DNA of 64,000 nucleotides from Daucus carota subsp. sativus (Eukaryota > Streptophyta > Magnoliopsida > Apiales > Apiaceae): assembly GCF_001625215.2 (NCBI RefSeq), contig NC_030385.2:3403135-3467134 (forward strand), read 5' to 3'. The position numbers were made by a program, and so were the translations under genes. This document shows, piece by piece, positions 12,140 to 22,950 of this stretch (position 1 is its first letter; every line of letters begins with the position of its first letter). The notes beneath the pieces were generated by a model. That model did no database searches and had not been told where the DNA came from. It worked only from the letters and a program-made list of their open reading frames with translations.

Positions 12140-12808
12140 GATCTCCGAGTATATATACTAATCACAATTACTATAACTATACATTGCGTAATAATATTGA
12201 CTCTCACGGTGATAAAAGATCTTTGTATTGCTTGTTTTACAAATAAAAATACTTCTAGAAATAAATTTTAAATTTAACGTCACGTGATGAAAATATATTA
12301 TACATATATTTTGAATATTAATTTTTTTTAACCCACTCGGTGATAAAACTAGCTCCTCTCCCAACATCTCCAAATTACCATCATTAATCATTACTATATA
12401 AAATTGTACTTTCATGATCCAAAATCTTTTACGATAAGATTTAACATCATCTTATGCTTCATAATTTTAAATTGTCGAAAATCATTTTTCATGTCATGTT
12501 TTGTTAGATTTAACATTACCTTATCTTCTACATTTTTGAACCTTCAAAATCCTTTTTTCGTATTTCCTTTTACTCGAACATAAGATTCAAAATTGTCTTA
12601 TCTTCCACGCTTTTAAACTGTCCAAAACCGTTTTCCGTTTTATCCGAAACGTGACATGATAATTGTCGTCTTTCCTCATATCTCCTCCGGAATTCCTCCT
12701 TGAATTGGTTTGCTTCTATATTTAACATAGGACTGAGGAGCATAACATGACACACATGTAAAAGAACAAACAACAATTAATATTGTTTGAAACATCATCC
12801 CCTCACTT
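12140..12808. repeat. 3' flank of NRT3 copy 2 with degenerate minisatellite
   Basis: From about 12420 a unit of roughly 60-80 bp recurs with changes (AGATTTAACAT, CTTATCTTCCAC, CTTCAAAATCC). The same degenerate array and a shared block (ACGTGACATGATAATTGTCG, GGAATTCCTCCTTGAATTGG) recur at 15970-16420. The shared block alone also occurs at 15310-15397. No gene is present. Confidence 0.6.
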
Positions 12809-13564
12809 TTACTTGGAAGTTTTACCCTTCCTCTTCTCCAAGTAGAAGAAACCAGCCAACGACACAATCGCGAAAACAGAGAAGCACACGGATGCAATAT
12901 CAAGCGACGCATGGCGACCTGTGATGGCCTCTACCTCAAACAAATTAGTTTTCTTGGCAGCATCAGTGGCCTGGCCATAGGCAACTTCTTTATCCTTTGT
13001 GTCGAAAACATAAGCCCTTACAAAGTATGTCGCGGAGGGAATGTCTCTTTCTATAGTCCAAGTGAAGGTATTCGTTGAGGGACTGTAGGGCCTTGACACA
13101 ATCTTGTGTTGGCAGGTTCTGTCCTTGTTAAGCTCATCTTTTGTTTTGCGCCAAGGACGATTTTCTTGGCTGATGGGAGCGTAACAGAGCTTTACCTTGA
13201 CAGTCTTGTATGCCGAGTCTGTTCCAGCTGGGAAGGTTTTGTTAAAAGACCATGTCACTGTGATATTTTTCTCCCCGGCTTTTAAGACTGCAACAAATTA
13301 TTAATAACATTCATTTTATTAAGACAAAATCACACCAAATTATACGGTAGTATTATATAGAATTTTTCCCTGGAAGCAAAAATATTTTAGCAAAGTATCT
13401 AAGCAAAATTGGAAAATCTGCTTTTAAGTACCTTGTCCGGCTTTTGGTGATGATGTGACAAGAAGACCATTTTGCAGTGCAGAGAAGGTTCCGTTGGCAT
13501 AGCAACTAAAGGCGAGGGAGGAAAGCGAGATGAAGGCCAAAAACAGAATTGTTGGGAGCCCCAT
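12809..13564 (-). CDS. NRT3.1: NRT3.1/NAR2-like nitrate transporter accessory protein, copy 2
   Basis: Exons 13432-13564 and 12809-13287 (144-bp phase-1 intron) encode 203 residues. The layout is that of copy 1: signal peptide (MGLPTILFLAFISLSSLAFS), a cysteine-containing extracellular domain with VKVKLCYAPISQ and RPWRKTKDEL, and a C-terminal membrane helix (SVCFSVFAIVSLAGFFYLEK). The mature part is almost identical to copy 1, while most differences lie in the signal peptide. The start was chosen at MGLPTI, matching copy 1, rather than an in-frame upstream ATG at 13663 that would sit upstream of the TATA box. The TATA box lies about 82 bp upstream. The full upstream repeat follows at 13611-14510. 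Confidence 0.95.
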
Positions 13565-13610
13565 GATTGATTCGACAGATTTACTGAAGAATATCAGAGG
13601 AGAGAAGAGA

Positions 13611-14510
13611 AGAGATGGATATGGTTTTTTTAGATTCAGTGGCGGTTTATATAGAGGTGGCACCCTGCTAGCAATTTATTTTTAAAATGACATTCGGATG
13701 AAACAGTGGCCATCAAGATTGTTCAAGGGGTAGGGTTATGGACTTATGCTAAAATGAAGGGTCTGTTGTTGGAGTTTAGTTTAATAAAACTTGACTTTGA
13801 GTTGGATTATTTACTGTTTTTTACGATATATGTCATAGTTGACAGGAAATTGTTTAAGGTACTGAGATTCTTTAAGGTTTTTTTTTTTGCCAGCTTGCAG
13901 ATATCGATGAAACTGTTGTAAATTGGCTCTGCAAGTTCTTTAATTCACTGGCAAAAGTTTTCTACTGAAATTTCATGGCCCTGCAAGACATATGGGAGCT
14001 CACTATGTGAGTTAATTATGTGGCTCAGTTGATTATAGTACACAGGAAGGGTGTAGTGTATCCCAGATGACTTGAATAACTTTTATTAGAATTGGATCGG
14101 TTGATGAGGATGCTAGATAAGAAAGTTGATTTTGATGACGGTAGATATCTGATCAACTTGAATAAAATCATTTGGAAAAAAATGTGGGGCGGTTGCTGCT
14201 TGTAATTATTAGTGAACTTGAACCGGATTAAGTGGTAGGCTCAACCGCCTAACTGACATGAAAGTGGGGATTAATACTATAAAAGGATATATTTGTTGTC
14301 GAGTTAAAATCATTATAGTTAATAGCAGGCTATTTGTGTACCGTGATTTTATATTGTGAGTAAGATATGTTGTGCGTTCCTTCATTTCTAAATTATGAGG
14401 GTTATGACATAATAATTATCTTCTTTCTGCTCACAATTATCATAATTATAAGTTGTATAGTAATTCTGAATTCTCAAGTAATAAAAAATCTTTGTATGCT
14501 CATTTAAAAT
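13611..14510 (-). repeat. NRT3 upstream repeat unit 3
   Basis: It is homologous to 9311-10130, with a few small indels. It carries the promoter of copy 2 at its left end and diverges past about 14300. Confidence 0.8.
13646..13653 (-). promoter_or_regulatory. TATA box of NRT3 copy 2
   Basis: TATATAAA on the minus strand, at the same distance from the start codon as in copy 1. Confidence 0.6.
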
Positions 14511-14778
14511 AGAATTGGGGGAATGGCGGACCCAGTCACCCAGGTATAAAATCTAGGGGAGCTAACTTGTATTTTTAAAAAATACAGTGATGAGATAAAA
14601 AAACATTCCAAGAAATGAACATTAACACTGATGATATGATATCGAGAGACACATGGCAATTACCGGTAAATCTTTAGTGACTACACTGAGTGGGAGGCTA
14701 ATCCACCCATCTCACGTAAAAGAGAGAATATATACTATAAATGTATCTATTGTCACGTTAAAATAAGTATCATGATAA

Positions 14779-15210
14779 CGGGCTATGAGGGTCGTAAATC
14801 GATACGGACTATCCGGTATCTCGGCTAATATCTAGCTCGAAAATATGATACATGTCTCATATCCGTTTTGAAAACGATTCAAATCTGGCGGAAAAATTAA
14901 GCCCGTATAATATATGATCCCGGATATGAGCACACATATACCCGTTCAGATTCAGTCCCATATAATTTTTCATAATATGATCCTACCCGAATACCCGAAT
15001 ATGATCCACGGTTCATATTCGATTCGAGTTAATATACATATTATATTTTAAATTCATCACATTTGTAATTAAATATTTATCATTTTATAAAATTTTAATA
15101 TCTTATTTGAGTTTATATCTTAATAAAATATGATTAATTTAATGTGATAATGCTTATTATCTTCATATATATAAAATATAATAAATGATATATACCAACA
15201 TATAATTATT
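14779..15210. repeat. dispersed repeat (unclassified), uninterrupted copy
   Basis: It matches 26324-26448 plus 27546-27799 in inverse orientation, where the same sequence is split by a Helitron. Typical blocks are GATCCACGGTTCATATTCGA and GATACATGTCTCATATCCG. No coding frame or obvious inverted ends are seen, so its class is unknown. Confidence 0.75.
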
Positions 15211-15299
15211 TCACATTTCCAAGCCTTCCAAAATACTTTTTTTGTGTTTTTTTTTACTCTGGTATAATTTGAAATTATATTATCTTCCATGCTTTTAAA

Positions 15300-15870
15300 C
15301 CGTTTTCATTTTATCCGCAACGTGACATGATAATTGTCGTCTTCCCTCCTTTTTCCTCCGGAATTCCTCCTTGAATTGGTTTGCTTCTATCTTTGTCCCA
15401 GTTGACTTGAATTACTTTTATTAGAATTGGATCGGTTGATGAGGATGCTAGATAAGAAAGTTGATTTTGATGACAGTAAGATATCTGATCATGAATAAAA
15501 TCATTTGGAAATAAATGTGGGGCGGTTGCTGCTGGTAAATTATTAGTGAACTTGAACCGGATTAAGTGGTAGGCTCAACCGCCTATCTGACGTGAAAGCG
15601 AGGATACATACTACAAAAAGATATATTTGTTGTCGAGTTAAAATCATCACGGTTAATAGGAGGCTATTTGTGTACCGTGATTTTATTTTGTCAGTGTAAG
15701 ATATCTTGTATGTTCCGTCATTTCTAAATTATGAGGGTTATGACATAATAATTGTCTTTCTTCCGCTCACAATTATCATAATTATACGTTGTATAGTAAT
15801 TCTGAACTCTCAAGTAATAAAAAAAAATCTTTGTATGCTCATTTAAAATAAAAATGAGGGAATGGCGAAC
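15300..15870 (-). repeat. NRT3 array relic: 3' flank fused to partial upstream repeat
   Basis: A piece of the NRT3 3' flank (15310-15397) is joined directly to the distal part of the upstream repeat (15397-15870), with no NRT3 exon between them. This is a fifth, deleted unit of the array. Confidence 0.7.
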
Positions 15871-15889
15871 CCATGAATGAAATCTAATT

Positions 15890-16649
15890 TTAACATCACT
15901 CCATGATAAATTTCTCTTAACATTATCAAACTAGCATCATTAATCATTATTATATAAAATATGTACTTTCATAATCCAAAATCTTTTCACTAAGATTTAA
16001 AATTATTTGATGTTTCACTTTACATTGTCAAAATCTTTTTTTTCCTTTTCTACTAGATTTAATATTATCTTATATTTCACATTTATAAACCTTTCAAAAT
16101 CCTTTTATCGTGTTCCTTTTTACTATTACTATGATTTAACATTGTTTGATATTTCACAGTTTTGAATTGTCAAAAACTTTTTTACATGTCTTTTGCTGCT
16201 AGATTAACAATATCTTATCTTCCACATTTCTAAGCCTTCCAAAATACTTTTTCCGTGTTCCTTTTCACTTTAACTTGAAATTCAAAATTATCTTATCTTC
16301 CACGCTTTTAAACCGTTTTCATTTTATCCGGAATGTGACATGATAATTGTCATCTTCCCTCCGTTTTCCTCCGGAATTCCTCCTTGAATTGGTTTGCTTC
16401 TATCTTTGTCCCAACAAGAATATCCTTGATGGATCTATTTGTGTTTGATGTATGTCAAGTTTAACCCATGTTCCTCATCTTTATTTGAACATCTATTGAA
16501 CACGCATAGAACTTGTTGAACTTTCAAGCCTTCGAGCGGCATAAATAAAAGATCTCTTTATCAGTAATTTAAAAATAGAATTGAGGGCATAATGTGACAC
16601 CAATATGTTAAAGAACAAAAACATGTAAATTTCTTGAAGCACCATTTCC
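15890..16649. repeat. 3' flank of NRT3 copy 3 with degenerate minisatellite
   Basis: It is the counterpart of 12140-12808: diverged units with AGATTTAA, CTTATCTTCCACATTT and CTTCAAAATCCTTTT, then the shared GGAATTCCTCCTTGAATTGG block at about 16372. No gene is seen. Confidence 0.55.
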
Positions 16650-17371
16650 TCACTTTTGCATGGAACTTCCTGCCTTTCTTTTCTCCAAGTAGAAGAAACC
16701 AGCCAAAGAAACAATGGCAAAAACAGAGAAACACACGGATGCAACATCGAGGGACGCATGGCGGCCTGTGATGGCCTCTACCTCGAACAAATGACTCTTT
16801 TTCGCGGCATCAGTGGCTTGGCCATAGGCAACTTCTTTATCCTCTGCGTCGAAAACATAAGCCCTTACAAAGTATGTTGCTGAGGGGATGTCTCTTTCTA
16901 TAGTCCAAGTGAAGGTATTTGTTGAGGGACTGTATGGCCTTGACACAATCTTGTGTTGGCATGTTCTGTCCTTCTTAAGCTCGTCTTTTGTTTTGCGCCA
17001 TGCACGATCTTCTTGGCTTATGGGAGCGTAGCAGAGCTTTACCTTGACGGTCTTGTATGTCGAATCTGTTCCAGCTTGGAAGGTTTTGTTGAAAGACCAT
17101 GTCACTGTGATGTTCGCCTCCCCGGCTTTTAGGACTGCAGTCCAATTTAACAAACAAATAACAAATTCATTTATTATTTTCTTGAAAGCGAGAAAATATT
17201 AACAAAAATGTACTAATTACCAAGTAAGAAATACATACCGTGCCCGGCTTTAGGCGATGATGTGACAAGAAGAGATTTTTCTAAAGCAGAGAAGGTTCCG
17301 CTAGCATAGCAACTCAAGGCGAAGGAGGAAAGCAAGATTGAAGCTACAAAGAGAATAGCTGAGAGCCCCAT
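16650..17371 (-). CDS. NRT3.1: NRT3.1/NAR2-like nitrate transporter accessory protein, copy 3
   Basis: Exons 17239-17371 and 16650-17134 (104-bp phase-1 intron) encode 205 residues. The signal peptide is MGLSAILFVASILLSSFALS. The core keeps VKVKLCYAPISQ, AWRKTKDELKKDRTCQHKI and WTIERDIPSATYFVRAYVFD, then the C-terminal membrane helix. The basic tail differs from copies 1 and 2 (KAGSSMQK instead of GKTSK). It is the most diverged of the three and so the oldest split. All expected family blocks are present, and the gene looks functional. A TATA box lies about 84 bp upstream. Confidence 0.95.
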
Positions 17372-17419
17372 GATTGATTCGACGATTTAAGTGAAGGATA
17401 TCATAAGAGAGAAGAGAAG

Positions 17420-17800
17420 AAGAGATGGTATTTTATTTTTTTGGCTGGTGATGCTTTATATAGAGGTGGTAGTAAGTCAATTTTTAAAATGAAATTCAGA
17501 TGTTACATTGACATTGGCCATCAAGAATGTTCAAGGGGTAGGGTTATGCTGATATGAAAGGCTTGTTGATGTTTAATTTACTGGTATTTGACTTTGAGTT
17601 TTATGTGTTTTATTATATTTCATCTATCATGTTTGACAGGAAATTGTTTAAGATACTGAGATATCCAGATGTTTTTTTAATTTTCTACTTGACATCTTGT
17701 AGGTATTAATGACACTGTTTTACGATGGCCCTGCGGATCTTTATTTTTCTGGCAAAAGTTATCTTCTGTAATTTTTATGGCACTGCAAGACAATGGAAGC
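17420..17800 (-). repeat. NRT3 upstream repeat, most diverged copy
   Basis: It is a partial match to 9311-9690 with many indels. It retains TGGCCATCAAGAATGTTCAA, GACAGGAAATTGTTTAAG and the CACTGCAAGACA block. It marks the outer edge of the array. Confidence 0.6.
17455..17462 (-). promoter_or_regulatory. TATA box of NRT3 copy 3
   Basis: TATATAAA on the minus strand, about 84 bp upstream of the start codon, with the same downstream context as copies 1 and 2. Confidence 0.55.
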
Positions 17801-20338
17801 TCTGCCTCTGCTTGGACTACAGACCCCATCCATTCTGTAAAAAATGAAGGATACTTTATTTAATTAAAAAATGACAGATATCTTATTTCAATATCAGATA
17901 TTGAAATGAAACGGCTAATCTAGACTCAAAACAACCAAACCATGGTTTGTAGGATCAGCAAGGGTATTGTTTGTCTTAAAGGTCAGAAGTTTAATTTTTT
18001 TTATTTTTTTATTTTTTAACATGGCTGGAAGTTGAAGGACCAAAATCAGCTGACTTTTAATAAATCAAACAAGAAACTTGTATGATTGGTCATTGGATAT
18101 AGCAATAGGGCTTTAAGAAATAAGGCCCTGCATTAACATGTGGATATTCTAAAGCAGAAGTACATCAGTTCTATTTACTGACACTGTTCTGTTGTTGATA
18201 AGACTCTCCCATGTCAGCAAATTTGGATGAGGAAAACTTGCTCCTTACTAATTTTTAGCAACGTTGGTCAGGGCCTCGAGGGGTAGTTTCCCTTTCCGGA
18301 TCTTCAGCAAGCCTTGTTCAAAGAGAGTGCCTTCTGCATATTTTTAGGCGCAATGTCTTCAAAATAAAAATGTAATGGTTCAAGCCCAAGCTCACGTAGG
18401 ATATTTAGTTCGTTTCTGATGTAGGAAGGCTGACTGCGCGTAGAGGACAAGATTGATTGTGCTAAAGGTTCAGCAGGAATTAAGCAGATTTGACGTTTGG
18501 TGTCTGAATCACTGTTATAATATGTTTTGGGAAAGGAAATTTGCTTGTTTAAGACCTTAAAGCAGGCTTTCAATTATTTAAGCAAAATACTATCTGAATT
18601 CAGATTTGGTTTATTTAGGTTAGGATTTTGTACCCATATATAAATATCTTTAGCATGTATCAGACGGATTCAGTTCAGTTGGCAGAACATACAGTCTCTA
18701 ATTAGTAGTCATTTAAGGGTACTTCAGCTAAGTTTAACACCTGACTTTTGGATTAGATATTGATAGCGGAAAGATCAGACTCATCACTAAATCTTAACTT
18801 TGGTGTATATAATATTAAATTAAATTAGTAGATCATAACTTTAAAACCTACAGTAATGTCTGAGTAAGCCAGTAAGGGTCATTGGAATGGTGGTTACTAT
18901 CAAACACGTTGGTGGTCGAATGTAAGGCCAAACCAACGATCTGAAATCGTCTGGAACTGAACCATTTTAAAGTTCTAACTACAATTATCTTATAAATACA
19001 TTTTGTAAAGTTTCCGCTGCAGAATAAATTTTAAAGTTGATCTATTTCTGTATATCATAAGGAACTGGAGCAGAGTTAATCTTTCATATTCCGCTATTTG
19101 CATGAAGATCTTTGTTTGTGACGAATCTCATGGAATTAACCTTCAGATCTCACATTATGTTTATTAGTGATATAATTTTTCTGGTAATTAGTAAAATTCT
19201 GTCAGTTGTAAGTTCCAGATTTTTTTTTAATTCAGATTCTCTCGGTTCCCTTGAAGCCAAGCATAGATCTACATCCACAAGTTGTTATATTAGTGAGCAG
19301 AATCAAGCCTTACTTTGTTCTGGTTTCTACTGCAAACTCACATGCTATGAGAGCTTGAAACATAATAGGATCCATTCAATCTGATACTGCACAGATTAAT
19401 CAAGTTCAGTACATATTTTTAACACATTTTTTATAGATGCCAAGCTCTGGAGAGTGAACGATAAACGAATTATAATGACAAATAGACAACATAAATTTCT
19501 TCTCTAACCAGTCTCACATTGTTACTACACTCTTTTCTCCTTTTTCTTCCTTGTACTATAAAAGGCAAGACACAGAGCCTGTAGATGACAATGACGGAGC
19601 TAGTCAAGGCTCCAGCCCCGCTGAATTCTGAAATACAATAGATTTTTTTTATTTGCAAATCCTAGATTTTAGGTAAAAATTGGTAAGAATATTATCTCAA
19701 GTCCCGGTCGATCTAAAAAGTTAATGATATTTTGTTTTAGCTTCAGCTGTTTCGTAATTCTGGTTCTGCCACTTTCTGTAACGGAAATGAAATTAATAAT
19801 GTGTATAAACCAGCTTAGAATTTTGAATAGCTTCTTGGATGTTATCTTCATGGAAACCGAAATCTAAATCGAAATATCACAACTACAAAGAGAGTAAAAT
19901 CCATTTGATCCATTTGCAGTGGTTCCAGTCTCTCAGAGAATTAAGTATAAATTTCATACAATTGTTTTTTTCTGAAATATCAAAAGCATAAATATAAGAT
20001 GTATCTGCATTATGTATACTAGACAAATGCTCATGTTTCAAGATAAGGTGAGGAGACAGAAGCTGAGGATAGAAGTGAGGGGAAATGAAAGAATATGTAG
20101 CATGTGAGGTTCTACAGTTTGCATTGTCCATACATGGTTGCCAACTTGTATATCATCCCCAGCTGTGACTATGTCCACACCTCATTCTCAGGTCCCACTT
20201 TCTCCCATGTGCTTTCTCTCAATCTCAGCCCATTTTGATCCTCACCACACTCCATAATGGCCCATTACATTAGTCTCATTTGTTTTTCCAACCATTCTTT
20301 GTCTGGTGATAATACAACATTTTGGCATATGCCATCTC
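17801..20338. other. intergenic DNA, no gene recognised
   Basis: This is AT-rich sequence without a recognisable gene, RNA or terminal repeat. A minus-strand open frame of 89 codons at 18304-18573 has no recognised domain. 20020-20338 is 3' flank of the next gene. Confidence 0.35.
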
Positions 20339-21308
20339 TTATTCCACCTTCCAAGCAAAAAGAAACAAGGAGAACTCAGATGATCCTGTACTTGCATCTA
20401 GCCCTTCAGTTGAATCACAACTACCTGTCTTCGATGACAGTGGCGTGGATGACAGAGACGACGAGAAGGGAGGCGATGAGGCCTTGAGTGATGATGAGGA
20501 GGATAACAAACTTGGCTTAAAGATGAACAATGCATGTCTTAAACCAGGACTGAATAGCCAGTCATGAACATCCCAGTACAATTCTACTCTTACTTTGTTG
20601 AGATGAATGGATTCGTTACCTCGAAATTTCCATTGCAGATGCTTGACAAGAAGGACTAAATGGCCATCTATTTTTATTTCCATTTCTAGATCACCACCAT
20701 TCAAAGAATTGCTGCCACTATTGTGTCTTTTGTTCTTGCACTCCACAGATATATCATGAAATCTACCTTTTTCATGGAATTTAACTCTTGTAAGAAATTT
20801 TTTCTTTCCAAACACATGCTCCTTCCTAGAAACCAATATATATAGGATCAATCAGGGCTGGTCTGCATCCAGTTTTTCGATATGCATCTTTCTTTAAATC
20901 TCCAAGAAGTAGCACAACCTCTTCGTCGCATATGACTGCAACATAATACTCTGTGCTTGGTTCTGTTTCACCATTAAATTTGGCAGCCTTGAGGTCCCAG
21001 AAGATATCAACAGGCTTACCATCCACTAAAAATCGCTTCGACCCTTGTTTCCTCCAGAAGCACCAGGGTTTCAGCTCAACCTTACATGTATACTGGCTAT
21101 CATCATCTGGCCCTTCAACTGATACAGATAGGCCATGTAGTAACAAATTCTTGCACCATGTAACCGTGATCAGACGACACTGATCCGCGATTTTAGTCCT
21201 GTAAACCGACATGAACACACTCTGCCCTGACCTGGTTACTGCACGAGAATCATCACCAAACCTTTCCCCTGATGAAAAACAAGCAGGAATTCCCATCTGG
21301 TCTTGCAT
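20339..21308 (-). pseudogene. DUF868-family gene with a 4-base frameshift
   Basis: DUF868 proteins are plant-specific, of unknown function, about 300-340 residues and usually encoded by one exon. The first 155 codons (21308 to about 20844) carry the family blocks GIPACFSS, VTRSGQSVFMSVYRTKIAD, RLITVTWCKNLLLHGLSV, LKPWCFWRKQGSK, VDIFWDLKAAKFNGETEP, EEVVLLLGDLKKDAYRKTG and CRPALIDP. The remaining 166 codons, starting LVSRKEHVFGKKKF and ending FLFAWKVE, lie in another frame. The frames meet in a TA run at about 20836-20846, where four extra bases fit the shift. No splice sites could remove it. Both halves are otherwise uninterrupted and well conserved, so the break is very young or is a base-calling or assembly error in the TA run. 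If real, the product stops soon after residue 155. Confidence 0.85.
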
Positions 21309-22793
21309 CCTACTACAAATTATTTTTTTTAAAAATAATTTTCGACTAAAGAGGCTCAGTAGAAATACTTATCAAACCAAAAGAAGATACTTATCCAACT
21401 AGATGATGAACTGGATTGAGGATACCTTAGCTATGATTCACAGGTGCTGACAGAGGAGTTCTTGGCAGCACTAAAATGATAGAGATATATAAAAAGAATA
21501 TTTTTGAAACTGGACTGGCACATAACTGGCAGATGATGAGTGTGAATGTATAATCACCTCCTTTATAGTACTACTATTAATTTATCTGCAACATTGTGTG
21601 GGCTCTCTTACCAGATTTTGTTTTATTTAACCATCAGTAGCGTGGAGTGTTATAAAAATCCCCAATTAATCTTTAAAAATGTTCATCGATTTATCGATTA
21701 CACTCCGATTTGACAAAATTTCCATTTATCAACAAAATCTCCTATAAATTCTAAATAAGTAAGTTAACCGATTAATTCTGATTTCCAATTTCGACAACAA
21801 TGGTATTCATTTTTCATTGATTTACTTTAACTTGGACAGGTTTCTGGAATCCAAGGTAGGTTAGATTCTGTTAGCAGTTAAAAGACTCATTAGATGGTTG
21901 GTTAAAAAGCAGAGGGTCCTTTTCACCAGATTTTAAGTGCAAAAAGACCTTGAAAGAATCACATGCATGCAAGTTGTATCATATGCGCCACAGTTGAGTT
22001 TTACATGTAAGGGGAATGTATGCAAGTTGTTGATTATGCTGTAAAGTTTCATATAATGCTTTTGATATTATTTGGAATTTCGAAATTATGCAAGTAACTG
22101 ATTCATCAACAAAGAATATACAATCCAAGTTATTGAATGAATAATGAATAATCATATGTAATTTTAAGAAAATAAAAACTTAAATTTCACAAGGACAATT
22201 TCTCACTTTCTTCCTTTTTTTTCTTTTTCTTTTTCTTTCTGTCATTAGACTATGACATTAATGAATTGTATCGAAATACAATCGGAAGTATCGGAAGAGC
22301 TTCTTTCATATATGAAAATCTTTCATCTAACCAAGGGCATTGTTAAAATGTCCCGCAATAAATTAGATAAAAATCTTCATGTCTGAAAAAAACATTCGAA
22401 AGAAAAACAAAATTCACGGAACTAAGAAGAAATGAGAACTTTCATTTAAAAAAGTCTACGGACTAACCAAGGTCATGCAGAGATGGCCCCGAAAATTTAG
22501 TCAATAAACATTTAATGGCCGAAAAGAAAACCCAGATGAAAGACAAAATCCGCGGAAAAGAAGAAAACAAAGAGGGGAGAAAAAAAAAAAAGGAAAGAAA
22601 GAAAGAACCAGGCACAAAAGATTATGCTTGGCACCGAAATAAAATCATCAAAATGACACAATCGTTAATTAACGACAAACAAAATCAGAATATACGATCA
22701 AAAAGCCATCAACTATGGCACTCCCTCGAATGGAACACTACGATTAAAACTAAAGATACAACAAGTCTAAAACACAATTTGTAATATAAAGTA
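21309..22793. other. intergenic DNA, promoter side of the DUF868 gene
   Basis: It holds the presumed upstream region of the minus-strand DUF868 gene. A lysine-rich open frame at 22515-22784 is low-complexity, purine-rich sequence and not a gene. Nothing else is seen. Confidence 0.35.
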
Positions 22794-22950
22794 CTCCCTC
22801 CGTCTCTTTTTAGTTGTCACATTTCTATTTTTATTGGTCAAATTAAATAAGTTTTGACTAAAAATTATGAGTCAGTCACTCATTATTTTAAAAAACTGAA
22901 AATTACATCTTAAAATAGGTTAAAAGTTATCCATATAACCAATAACAAAG
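22794..22950. mobile_element. Stowaway-like MITE, truncated
   Basis: It starts CTCCCTCCGTCTCTTTTTAG after a TA and matches the left part of 46633-46889 (TTAGTTGTCA, TTGGTCAAATT). The right end is missing. Confidence 0.6.

Noticed and set aside
16493-16759. 88-codon minus-strand frame overlapping NRT3 copy 3, with similar frames at copies 1 and 2
   Set aside because: It is the wrong frame of the real exon; the overlapping frame encodes the conserved NRT3 protein.
18304-18573. 89-codon minus-strand frame with protein-like composition
   Set aside because: I could not recognise any family or neighbouring exons; possible remnant, but not supportable as a gene.
22515-22784. Lysine-rich open frame
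   Set aside because: Purine-rich low-complexity DNA explains it; no domain.
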